A stretch of 64,000 nucleotides of DNA, taken from Alnus glutinosa. Lineage: Eukaryota; Streptophyta; Magnoliopsida; Fagales; Betulaceae. Location: contig NC_084889.1 of the NCBI RefSeq assembly GCF_958979055.1, positions 30,880,761 to 30,944,760 of the forward strand, written 5' to 3'. This document shows positions 42,230 through 53,012 of the stretch, piece by piece. Position 1 is the stretch's first letter. Each line of letters opens with the position of its first letter. The position numbers and the translations under genes are program-made. The notes beneath the pieces were generated by a model. That model was not told the DNA's origin, searched no databases, and saw only the letters and a program-made list of their open reading frames with translations.

Positions 42230-42921
42230 TGTTGCGAATAATTTCACTCAAACTAACCCATCTAAAGAATTATGAGCCTTCAGGTCAGTACTAGTTTAAG
42301 GAGAATTGGCGGCCGTAAAGCCGAGACAGCAGGACTCTTGGGTAGTCCTATCCAGGGAGATAGACACTAAGCAGCTATTTCTGAGAATATGCGATATGAG
42401 GTATATCCTGATTGGATTTCAGGAATGCAGACACCCCGGGACCGAGACAAGCATGTCCCGGGAACTCATGTATCAATCATCCTAAGAAATTCGAATTAGA
42501 AGTTACAATCAATGTCCAATCAAGACTCCTCGAAGAATTCGGTCAACAATCCTACTCCAAGTTGAATTGGAATAAGATTCCCGGTTCAATTCTAATTCCC
42601 GAAAATCCGGGATTTGAATCATACTATAAAACGAATTAGGAAAGAATCACATTCCAGATTTGGTAAGGAATTCGAGCCTAAAATATTCTGATAAGCACTC
42701 TTAGATCAAGTAGGAACATGAATCCTAATTTAGCTTCGACTCTACATCTTTGCCTATAAATAGGTCCATACCAAGGTATAAACGAAAGACTGATTATTTT
42801 ATGCATTTAGCATACTTTTCTCTCATAAGCTAATTTAAGTATCAGATCAACACCCTTCTTAGGGAGCGTGAAGAACATTGAAGAATATGCAATTTACACC
42901 ATACCGAAAACTGTCCCAACA
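42230..42921 (-). mobile_element. Solo LTR, family A, in the 5' flank of DUF26 gene 1
   Basis: The inverse of the 15838 LTR: starts TGTTGCGAATAATTTCACTC and ends GAAAACTGTCCCAACA, flanked by AAGAA and AAAAA. The same insertion exists in block 2 (50270-50938), so it predates that duplication. Fossil. Confidence 0.75.
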
Positions 42922-43531
42922 AAAAATAAGATGATACGAATTTGATTATTCAGATTTATTTTTTATTTTTTATTTTTTTCTACTTTATTGTTGCCCAACT
43001 CCACCAAAACCAAAAGGTCCCCAGAAGAAATGTAATTTTTTATAATTTAAAGGGACACTTAACTACAAATAATTAAATTAGCCCGAAAGGACGCATGACC
43101 CCATTGATGGACTCAAGTCTTGTTAGACACAACTTTAAATCTTTGGAGAGAAATATCAGAAACCAAAGAAGAAGGCTTTAGGAGTGTTTCCAGAAATTAA
43201 GTAAAGCTGGCTAAATAAAAAAAACTTCTATTACGACTGAACTAATTGATACCTCTGATCAATTGTCCATAAAATAAAAAATTTGAATAGTTTTTTGGGG
43301 GTGACTTTTTTGGTGTGGTGGGGATGCATGGATACAGTAGGGTTACATCTTACTAATCACAATAACAACTGCAAATATGTATCCAAACAAAATTTTAATA
43401 TTTAAACTGCAAAACTGAATGTTATATAAAATCTTATTTCGGAACAGGCTAGCTAGTTTGATTCATTCATATATCAAGATTGAAATGTGTCTCGTATTCA
43501 GCGGCAGTTTTACTTTTACGCATAATATTTA

Positions 43532-44250
43532 TGTTGGGTAATTATACCTTCACAAGCCGAATATGAGTCCATGAAATGGTCCAGCACAACAAGGGCCAAC
43601 AGGTTGGCCAGAAGGTGAGATCTTGCTCGGATGGTGAACCTGCTCCTCAGGGAGAAGCTGACACCAAATGATTACAATTGTCTTAGTGGTCGGAACTCCA
43701 AGATTATGCCGAGGGTAAGAGTATGTATCTCATAAAGGTCGTCATGGAGAGTCCAAGATGGAAGAATCCCGCATTTATTAAGATCTTTGAGCATTTATTA
43801 GACGAGATTAGAAGGTCAAATCAGGTCAGGAAACAGGATGGATAGCAGTATCATGCACCGTTCTATAGGCCGGTTCATCATGCCGAAAGGTCAGAGCACC
43901 ATAAATGGCAATCGTTTATGTCATGTTCGAACCATTGTTTATCCACGTTGAGTGAACAGTAGACTGGAGATTGAAAATGCTCACACATGTAAAATAATGA
44001 AAGATGGATGGTATAAATAAAAGCCATGAATCTGGTATCACCTAACTTATCTGATAGCATTTACTCTTATGCTCAAGAATTTCTCACTGACTTTACCATA
44101 TATTGGAGGAAGTATTGTCGGCCAACCCCCGGCAAGCCTTTATTATTTTGTAAGTCATAATAAACAAAGCTTAGAAGCTCTGCTCGAACACCCGACCAAA
44201 CAAAGACCATTCGTACGTTGACACGTCACCATTAGAAAATTGTACCAACA
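43532..44250 (+). mobile_element. Solo LTR, family B, with perfect 5-bp target duplication
   Basis: TGTTGGGTAATTATACC to AAAATTGTACCAACA, flanked by ATTTA on both sides (43527-43531 and 44251-44255). The sister block reads straight through as CGCATAATATTTACAGCTTG (51849-), the empty site. It therefore inserted after the duplication. Fossil, relatively young. Confidence 0.88.
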
Positions 44251-44282
44251 ATTTACAACTTGCCCAGGTCTATGTCCATAAT

Positions 44283-45400
44283 ACCCGGTGATGTAGATCG
44301 AATAGCCCATAATTACATTAAGAGTTTTGAGAAAAAAGAAGGTAGCATTCGAAGGACATCATCTCGCGTTCGAACGAGGCTAACATTGTGGGATATTGTT
44401 TGGGTCATAAAGCTTCAATCGCTAGCTCGATTGCATGTAATTCGAGCAATCGTACACCGTTAGAACGACATTGTTTCAAGGAGCGTCGATTGTATTGTCA
44501 TTCGAACTATAGTAAGATTTGTTGTCACATTCGAACGAGATTGTGACAGGGTAGTTTTGTAACATTTTTTTTTCCTTTCTGCTTTACTTCAATTTAAGGC
44601 TAAAAAGGAAGGTTTGGCCGCTAAACTTTAGTACTTAGTTAGTTTTCAATAAGAAACACGTACTATGAGTGATTTTTCTCCAATTTTCCTACAATCCCTT
44701 GATTTTTTCTTGGTTCTGTAAATGAGAAGTGATCGAGTTGTGTGCTTGTAGATTCAGAAACCCTTTACGGCACACTGAATTAGTTGGCATCAGAGCCTAG
44801 GTTTTCTTTCTTAATGTGGCACGCAAAGGAGCACATGGAAGAGTTAATAAACAAGAAATCATTAGCAATGTGTATGAGCGCGATGGGACATAACATGATG
44901 AGATGCCCAGTTTGAGCGGTTTTGGGATCAAATAGGCGCACAGACTGAGCAATTTTTTGCAATATGGGGGGAGGGGGCGCTAACGGGTGTAGCTGTCAAC
45001 TAAATCTGCGTTTCGTGGAGGAGGATGACAATTTTAGCCTTGAGGATGAGCCCATTAATTAACCGAATTTGCGGAGCGTAGAGCGAGAAGGGAACGCCCC
45101 TTGGTGCCAAACAATGCTAGCTAGTAGATGGGAGGCGAGTAGCTAAATGGTGGCAACAATTGAAGCAAAGTAGGATGCGGAAAGGAAAGACCAAGATAAA
45201 TAGTTGCGAGAAACTATTGATCGAAGCATATGAGAGCCGTGTTTTAATTTTGCCTCACAATTATGTGAGAAAAATGCACCTCCAACTTCAAAATCTCTTG
45301 CAATGGACACGGTCTGTGAATGATTACAATATATAGAATTACACAATTTGGTGGCCGGCACGTGTTCATCTTGCACAATTGGATGATAATTAATCGGACG
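44283..45400 (+). mobile_element. LTR retrotransposon fossil, 5' end (Gypsy-like)
   Basis: A probable LTR region (44283 to about 44775) is followed by TTGGCATCAGAGCCTAGG (about 44784-44801), a primer-binding site resembling initiator-Met tRNA, and then gag-like sequence to about 45300. The 3' part is missing and the remnant is broken in several places. It separates array blocks 1 and 2. Confidence 0.5.
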
Positions 45401-45785
45401 ATAATTTCCAGTTGTAACACAATTCAAAATAGAAATGAACTATTTTTTAACACAATATGTGTGTATCAAAAAGTAAATTTGTCAAACTTCATAAATATGT
45501 ACCAAGATTCATATACTAAATCATAAGATAACATGCAGCTAGCCACTAATTAATACGAAAAGAAACGAAAAAGTAAAAACAAATTTTATAAAATTGCATC
45601 TTACACTCTATTAGAGAACTAAAATCATTATATAATAATCGAATCTGAATTGAACTCCTCAGTAATTTTCTTTTTTATATAAATAACTAAATCATTCCCG
45701 TTCTTATGGGAATAATTAAGCTTGGTGCTCACATTATGATGGTGGGAGAATTGACAAATGTCTTTGTTGGGCTGCAGTCAGAAAC

Positions 45786-45913
45786 AACTAACAAGCTACA
45801 AGCTAAGCTAAACAACATAAGAGGTATCTAAAACTACTTGAGAAGTAAAAACTAACAAGCTACAAGCTAAGCTACACAACATAAGAGGTATCTAAAACTA
45901 CTTGAGAAGTAAA
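45786..45913. repeat. 64-bp tandem duplication
   Basis: Two copies of a unit beginning AACTAACAAGCTACAAGCTA (45786 and 45850). Block 3 has one copy (about 53388-53451). Confidence 0.9.
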
Positions 45914-46096
45914 AACTAGTAAGGTTATGCCTTCTTAAATTTTCTTTTAACCCCTTACCATGGTATTTTGCTTCCTTTCTCACGTGCATTAAAAGTTACC
46001 CAAATCTCCGACTAAATACATTAAACCAAATCCTATGGCTTGTAACTAGCTCAAAGGTGTCTGACTAAAGACCCCAAAGAGATAAGAATAAAGAGA

Positions 46097-46440
46097 CACT
46101 ATAAAAAAAGGTGCAATCGGCCACATGTCTACAATATCGGTTATTGTAGACACGCGGGCAACTAGCCACGTGTACTTCTTGATGACAACGTGGCTGATTG
46201 TATAAGCAAAACAAGTGGCCTCGTGTAGTAAATACATGCGGCCAATTGTATACGTGTATAAAATACATGTGTCTGACTAGACACGTGTATTAATACACGT
46301 GTCTAATCAGACACGTGTATTAATACATGTGTCCAAATAGACATGACTATTGGTACACGTGTCCAATCAGACATGTGTATTTTATACACGTGTACAATTG
46401 GCCACGTGTATTTACTACACGCGGCCAAATGTTATTTTTT
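46097..46440. mobile_element. CACTA element terminus with ACACGTGT subterminal repeats
   Basis: It starts CACTATAAAAAAAGGTGCAA exactly where block 2 leaves block 3 homology (AAGAATAAAGAGA). It is followed by about ten direct and inverted copies of (A/G)ACACGTGTA and CGGCCA, the subterminal array style of CACTA elements. Block homology resumes at about 46905 (CTTATCTTAAAGCTGATCC). No second terminus is recognised; block 3 holds about 300 bp here that block 2 lacks. Confidence 0.65.
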
Positions 46441-48269
46441 TCCAAATATATATTAAATTTTTTTTTTTAAAAAAAAAAAAAAATCTTATTTTATTAACTA
46501 TATATCATAATCTTAAATTTGTGCTATATATATATATATATATAATTACGGTGTACATAGCATATACACATAAGGTTAGGTTTTAGGGTTATATGCTATA
46601 TGTAAATTCTATACTTGGAGTTTACATGTTAAGTTCCTTATATATATATATGGTATACTGATAAGTACGTAAACCCTAACCTAATTTACATATTGTACTA
46701 TATGCATAATTAAACCAAATTTGGTGCTATATATATATATAATTAAACCAAATAGTTCAAATTAAGGTTTGGTTTTGTACACCATCTACGTTTAGAAAAA
46801 AAAAAAAAAAAAAAAATGCAACATAACAAAGTTAAAAAACCTATAATTAATACTATATATATGGATATGCATAATATATGCATGTATGCATATATCAACA
46901 AAATCCTACGTCCTTATCTTAAAGCTGATCCATATCAACAAATTTTTTTAGAATATCCATTTTACAGACGTAAAACATAACATTTTCTCATCTTAAAACA
47001 TAACATATTTTCTTAGTGAGTAAAATACTCACTTTAACTGCTCGGTAATTGGCTTAAAGAATGATCCCAACGAAAGCCTTATAATGCACCACTGCATTAT
47101 TACATTGTATAACACATCAAAACCAACACATAATATTTTTAAACTCTAAATTCCCACATAGTTCTTGAATTGCTCAAGAACTAAGACCTTTTGAAAAATC
47201 AGAAATTTCTAAGGTTCTATTTGACAACCCATTAACTAAAAACAATAACCCATAAGATTATCTTAGGATTAGACACACAAATTGATAATTTACAACACAG
47301 AAAAATTTAGGGTTTTGTGTTTTACCTTAATTTCTCACCAAAAGTTGAAACCTAACACTTGGAGATTGTCTAGAACACTTCAAATTATTTAATACCTAAA
47401 GAAAATTGAGAGATAAAGTTTAAACTCTCAAAAATCAACACTAAATATAAATGGAATTAGAATTTTCGAATCTACCTCAAACTAATCGGTGCAAACGTAG
47501 ATTCTACCCTGAGGATCACATTTCTGATGTCAGATTTGAGTTTGAAAGCTTCAAAATGCTAAAATTAATTTAGGGTTTGTAGGCAAACCCTATGAGAGAG
47601 AGAGAGAGAGATGGGAGAAGTGAGCTGGTCGGGGAAACTCGCTCCAACAACTTTAATACAAGCCTGTCCGGACAGACAAGTGGGCTATCCAGACACGAGT
47701 GTGCATGCTACCGCTCTCGAGTAAGTTTGTTTGGACCATAATTGTTTGTCCAGACACGCATAAAAACTAGGACTTATTAGAAGTCCCATCCACATGTCGT
47801 CCGGACACAACAGCGAAACAAGAATCTTCTGCACAACCCGTCCTGAAACCAAAATGATGGTTTTTTTATTTATTGATTTTTTATGCCATTTAAACCTAGA
47901 ACTATGTCATGAAGTGGATACTTGACGTCGCTACTGTAGTATCTTATTTTAGGACCATGATTAATTCGGTCCCATGGGCCATGTTTAGGGAAGCGGTCAA
48001 GTTTAAATGAATTGACATGACTATCTAGAGGGTACGTACGTAGATTTTTTGAAGCAAACCTTTATTTTATGGCTCATAGACCAGGCTATTATGTCCTTTT
48101 TGTTTTTGATATAATTATGAGAATATTAGATATAGTACAGGGTCGAGTATTCCTTTGAGCTGTAAATTCATGAGAGATTAAAGATGTTTGATTTGGTGTG
48201 ATAAAACATTATGAGACATGGACGAGATATTTCGAGTGATTTGCTATGTTAGCTAGATGGTGACTTAAT
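46441..48269. other. Non-coding part of block 2, 3' of DUF26 gene 2
   Basis: AT-rich DNA with (TA)n runs, an A-run (46797-46816) and (GA)n at 47584-47610. It is collinear with 53940-55260 from about 46905 onward. No gene is seen. Confidence 0.6.
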
Positions 48270-48575
48270 GGGCTTGTTTAGCAAAGATATGTACAGAACA
48301 GAGTAGTGAGTTGTTAGTTTTGAAATTAGTAAAAAGTGATGATGTGATATAAAATAAAAAGAATTTATATAAAAAAGTGAAAAAAAAAATTTGTATTGTA
48401 GTAAATTTTTTTATTTGAATATATAGTAATAAAAAATTATTGAAGTGACATAAAAAGTGAAAAAAATGAGAATGTTTTGATGTTGATTGGTGATGAAAAG
48501 TATAAAAAAATAATAAAACAAAAACATGTAAACAATAATAATACTATGCTGTTATGTATTCTATCAAACAAGCCC
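48270..48575. mobile_element. Tourist-like MITE with a sister-block empty site
   Basis: GGGCTTGTTTAGCAAA at the left and CTATCAAACAAGCCC at the right are inverted termini. AAT flanks it (48267-48269 and 48576-48578). Block 3 reads GACTTAATATAGCAATT uninterrupted at the equivalent site. The 3-bp duplication and GGGCTTGTTT end fit PIF/Harbinger. Confidence 0.85.
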
Positions 48576-48843
48576 AATATAACAATTGCATCCCATGCCT
48601 TCTCATCAAGTCGCACGCTTCATTTTCTTTATGTGGCGAGGATTGGATGAGAGATGAGGAGACAATTAATGGATATGGCCGGTACCCAATAGATATAGAC
48701 GATTGGGATATGTTGGAAATTTCATTAAACAGTACATGAGAATGGTTATACTGTAGATGATTCATAAATTGGGCGATAGTCCATTCCCTTACAAGTGATA
48801 ATACTTAAAGATATTCTTATACTCTTGATTATGATCATAACAC

Positions 48844-49575
48844 TCAAGCATTGAGAAATTCGTACATCTCATATCTTACGCTGCAACTCACGACCGAAAT
48901 GCGTCCTCCGTCTTTCCCATCACAATATTGGGAAAGTTTCGTGAGTACAAAACGAAGACAAACCTCACAATTAGAGCTAGAAATGTCCCTCGTGCACTGA
49001 GTAAAGCCATACAGTCTATCTGATCCGTTGAGCTCTGAACTTCCGACTGCATACAAATATTGCGATCGAAGAGTTTCATCGGCAAGTTGGCTCCACAAAT
49101 TTATTTTGGTTTCGTTAAATGGTATAATGGACTGGCTTAAATTATTCGGGGAACAAAAAGCCACGCCATGGAAGTCAAGTTGGCCAAAGAAACTCTCATT
49201 TCGATACTTAAATAAGCATTTCTCATACCATATGGTTGCACCTTTGCTATTTGGGCAACGGTTGAGAATCTCTTTGCTTGCATTAGCAACACAGCTCCGG
49301 CAGTCTGCATATGAGACATAAACGCGACAAAGAGCAAGTCCATATACTTCATACGGGCCCTGACCCCTGGAGCCAAGACTGAAACCTGCATTGGTTGGTG
49401 TTTCGTTTGAAAGATTCCCTGTGAGCTGTTGTAGGTTTTTGTCAAAAGGGTCATTAGTGGTAAACTTCTCAGGGCTTGTACACCTGTGATGGAGAGGGAG
49501 GTCACAAAATGCAACTTTGAAAAGAAGAATAAAGCTTAGAAGATAGAAAAGGGAGGCAAGTTTCAAGGAAGACAT
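48844..49575 (-). CDS. Cysteine-rich repeat secretory protein (DUF26 x2), array gene 2
   Basis: Intronless, 243 aa, with the same start context and layout as gene 1. Signal peptide MSSLKLASLFYLLSFILLFK..AFC, then the DUF26 motifs LCRVYVSYADCRSC and QCTRDISSSNCEVC. All the family cysteines are present. It is closer to gene 3 than to gene 1: both have PTNAGFSLG, the HHRC(T/S)SPEKF start and CSVRYEMYEFLNA after ISVV. Predicted secreted; no kinase. Neighbouring genes are its tandem sisters, and expression control by shared duplicated 5' flanks is likely similar (inference). Confidence 0.92.
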   Translation of the reverse strand: MSSLKLASLFYLLSFILLFKVAFCDLPLHHRCTSPEKFTTNDPFDKNLQQLTGNLSNETPTNAGFSLGSRGQGPYEVYGLALCRVYVSYADCRSCVANASKEILNRCPNSKGATIWYEKCLFKYRNESFFGQLDFHGVAFCSPNNLSQSIIPFNETKINLWSQLADETLRSQYLYAVGSSELNGSDRLYGFTQCTRDISSSNCEVCLRFVLTKLSQYCDGKDGGRISVVSCSVRYEMYEFLNA

Positions 49576-50269
49576 TGTCGAGTATATGTGGGTATGGTAG
49601 TTCAGGCTTCAAGCATGCATGCATGCAACATTTTATATGCAGTGAGTTGCATTAAATTATAAATGAAAAACAATAGTTTGGGTTGAAATTTGTTTTAATT
49701 TTACATCTAATATTTTCTTTCTTTTACGAAGAGCTGTTTCGAGAAATTGACTTTTGCTTTAGATTAATTATGATGTTTGGTTTATTGGCTTATGGTAAAG
49801 GTCGAAATGGTACAATTAAAAACATTATTTTAATTATAAACGAATAAAAAGATATAATTACCAAGTTCTACTAATTTACCTTTGAGGTGATTATTCAGTT
49901 TTTTATTTTTTCTTTTGGGATTGTTCCTTCTTCGTATAGAAGGAAAAATTAAAGAACATTTATGGCCAATTGGTTTACTTCACTGCAAAGGGTTTTTTAA
50001 TTGATAGGTCCATTAAAAAAAATATACATAGTACGTATTTTTCTCAACAGTGGTTTCATCATTTTTTTTGATAAAAAAAAAAAAAAAAAACTGCCATGTA
50101 TGTAATCAAAGTTGGACAAAAATTATGTTAAGAGTTGTACAATAATTGATCATTTCTCTAAATATATAGTTGTAAAGAGGTAGATGGAGTAGACGAGTCT
50201 TACGAACCTAGAATTCAATTTTACCTAATCACAATAACGAAAAATGACGTATAGAAGAATGTTGGAAAT

Positions 50270-50938
50270 AATTCCACTCATATCAACCCATCTAAAGAAT
50301 CATGGGCTCTCGGGTCAGTACTAGCCCAAGGAGAATTGTCGGCCGTAAAGTTGAAACAACAGGACTCCTGGGTAGTTCTATTTTGGCAGATAGACACTAA
50401 GCAGCTATTTCTGAGAATACGCGACAGGAGGTATATCCTGATTGGATCCCAGGAATGCAAACATCCTAAGACCGAAAGTCAACTCAGCTAGCCAAAGCTC
50501 GGGACAAGCATATTTGGGAACTCAGGTCTCAGTCATCGGATTAAATTTGGATTAGAAGTCACAATCCATGTCCAATTATGACTCGTCGAAGAATCTGGTC
50601 AATAGTCCTACTCCAAGTTGAATTGTGATAAGACTTCCAATTCAATTTTAATTCCCGAAAATTCGGGATTAGAATCATACTACAAAACTAATTAGGAAAG
50701 AATCACACTCCAGGTTTGGTAAGGAATCCAAGTTCAAATCAGACTCTGATAAGCACTCATAAATCAAGTAGGAGCAGGAATTCGAATTCAGGCTGAACTC
50801 CACCTCTTTGTCTATAAATAAACCCATATATACGTATAAACGAAAGATTGATTATTTTATGTATTTAGCATACTTTTCTCTCGTAAGCTAATTTAGGCAT
50901 CAAACAAATCGAAGAACATATAGTTCACATCGTACCGG
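50270..50938 (-). mobile_element. Solo LTR, family A, in the 5' flank of DUF26 gene 2
   Basis: It starts TGTTGGAAATAATTCC at the position orthologous to 42230, with the same left flank ATAGAAGAA. Its far end is shortened relative to the block 1 copy. Fossil shared by blocks 1 and 2. Confidence 0.7.
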
Positions 50939-52021
50939 AATAAGATGGTACGAATTTGATAAAGTGATTATTCCAAAGTTTTTTTTTTTTTTTCTACTTT
51001 ATACTTGCCGACATCCACCAAAACCAAAAGGTACGTCCCGAAAGAAATGTAATTTTTTATAATTAATTAAAAGGACACTTAACTACAAATAAATTAAACC
51101 CCCACCCAAAAAAAAAAAAAAAAAAAACCCTAGAAGTACTGTATATATTGCTAACTCCGAAAGGACGCATGACCCTATTGATGGACTCGATCAAGTCTTG
51201 TGAGTCACAACTTTGAATCTTTGGTGAGAAATATCAGAAACCAAAGAAGAAGCTAAATTTAGGAGTGTTTCCAGAAATTAAGTAAAGCTGGCTAAATTAA
51301 AAAAAAAAAAAAAACTTCTATTACGACTGAACTAATTGACCGACTCCATAGTGCAAGTAGAGGTTCACATGTCAACGCAGAGGCACATTCCTGTTGATTA
51401 GGTTTATTTGTAGCAACTATCGATATAATCTGAGATTTGGGGTAACTGTAATGGGACATTTAATGAGTCCCTTATTGGTCTGAGTTTATGACTGTAACTT
51501 TGTTACCCTTTGGGTGAATTAATAAAATGTTTACATATTCCCTTCAAAAAAAAAAAAAAAAAAAACTATTTGATACCTCGATCTGATCAATTGGCCATAA
51601 AATAAAAAATTTGAATAGTTTTTTGGGGTGACTTTTTGGGCGTGGTGGGGATGCATGGATACAGTAGGCCGGGTTACATCCTACTAATTAATCACAATAA
51701 CAATTGCAAATATGTTTCCAAACAAAATTTTAATATTTAAACTGACAAAACTGAATCTTTAAATCTTATTTTGGAACAAGTTTGATTCATTTATATGTCA
51801 AGATTGAGATATATATGTCTCGTATTCAGCAGCAGTTTTTCCTTTTACGCATAATATTTACAGCTTGCCCAGGTCTATGTCCATAAGATTGAAATTGAGG
51901 TTTTTTAGTCGTTTTTTGTTAGTTTTATTTTAACTAAGACAAATCAAATTGAAGTCGGTTTAACCTAAAATGACTCAATTTGGAGTCTTAGGGATCCTGT
52001 GCCACACTACTCTCTCAGCCC

Positions 52022-52197
52022 TAAGCGTGTACCACCGGTTGTGGTTGCACTTATTTATATATTTTTATTTGTAATATATATAATCATTTTTTATTTTTAA
52101 CCGGTTTCCTAAAACTCTACCAGTTATCAGGTTGCGGCTATTTCTAGTTTCCTGGTTATCCGATTAGCGATTATTAATTGGCGGTTGTACACCCCTA
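52022..52197. mobile_element. hAT MITE shared by blocks 2 and 3 (block 2 copy)
   Basis: TAAGCGTGTACCACCGG at the left and the inverse of GGCGGTTGTACACCCCTA at the right. CTCAGCCC and CCCGGCCC are a decayed 8-bp target repeat. The block 3 copy is at 57438-57599. Confidence 0.65.
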
Positions 52198-52429
52198 CCC
52201 GGCCCATTACTTTTAGTAATATATCTATAACCCTAACCCAATATACTATATATAGCACTAAATTAACAAAAATATGAGTTTTATATATATAGCACTAATA
52301 AATCCTAAATACTATATATAGTTGTAAGGCCATAGTTAGCCTGTTTTAGCCCAAAAGTTGCCGATGTTCAAGAGCCGCCGATACTTCCAATTCTGGCGCC
52401 ATCACCTCCTTCAGTGCTATGTTCAAAAA

Positions 52430-52817
52430 GCAAACTCAAGATTTCACAAGTTTCCACCTTGAGTTTGATGGGGAATGTTAAATAATATATTTTTCATATA
52501 ATTGTGATTAGATATGGTAGGAGAATATACGAAATTGTATGATTTAATTGTAATTGATTGTATTCAAATCAGAATTGAATACAATTTGATTTGATATTCT
52601 TTTATATATTTTTGTACTCTCCTTATATCCCTATAAATAAGGATTATTTGTATTGTAAATTCATCGAGAGAAATAAGAATAAAATGTAGCCCTTTAGGCT
52701 TTATCTTGTGGACGTAGGTCATAGACCAAACCGCGTAAAATCTCTTATCTCTTTTCTATTTTTCCACTTTATTTTATTTTAACTTTGTGTTTTCTTTCAA
52801 ATTTGTTTTACAATACA
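52430..52817 (+). mobile_element. Copia-type fossil, polypurine tract plus 3' LTR
   Basis: GAGTTTGATGGGGAA (52461-52475) is a polypurine-like tract directly before an LTR from TGTTAAATAATATATT to TTTTACAATACA (342 bp). The LTR is related to those at 60594 and 63416. Only a short stretch of internal sequence remains upstream. Confidence 0.6.
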
Positions 52818-52942
52818 TTAGAGGTCTGAGACAACAATCTCAGGATGCTTTGAAACTTTTTAATTTTTATTTTTACTTTTTTTAATCCTATTAGGTATCT
52901 AAAGCCCAGTCTTCCATTAGGAGAAAAACATTAATATATATA

Positions 52943-53012
52943 CACTATAAAAAATCAGCCATGTACCTACGCTTATTTTCTGGCGCTTGTTTTGTTACCG
53001 ACGCTTTTTCAA
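52943..53012. mobile_element. CACTA terminus remnant
   Basis: CACTATAAAAAATCAGCCAT at 52943, with a short tail reaching the start of block 3 homology at 53013. It resembles the start of the element at 46097. Confidence 0.4.

Larger units (their letters stand above)
40580..43531. repeat. Array block 1 (gene 1 and 5' flank)
   Basis: This segment is collinear with 48600-51860 and 55360-57270 apart from insertions and deletions. The 5' flank of the gene contains no additional gene; landmarks such as AACCAAAAGGTCC, GGAGTGTTTCCAGAAATTAA and CGCATAATATTTA recur in each block. Homology continues for about 28 bp after the solo LTR at 43532-44250. Confidence 0.8.
45413..52330. repeat. Array block 2
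   Basis: Collinear with block 3 (53013-57840) on both sides of the DUF26 gene, starting at AGTTGTAACACAATTC and ending past the shared hAT MITE. Differences are discrete insertions: a CACTA end, a Tourist MITE, a family A solo LTR and a 64-bp tandem duplication. Confidence 0.85.

Noticed and set aside
49137-49514. Antisense or alternate-frame ORF of 125 codons conserved in two DUF26 genes (also 55878-56255)
   Set aside because: It lies wholly within the DUF26 coding sequence in another frame on the same strand. Its conservation follows from that of the real frame; it is not kept at this length in gene 1.
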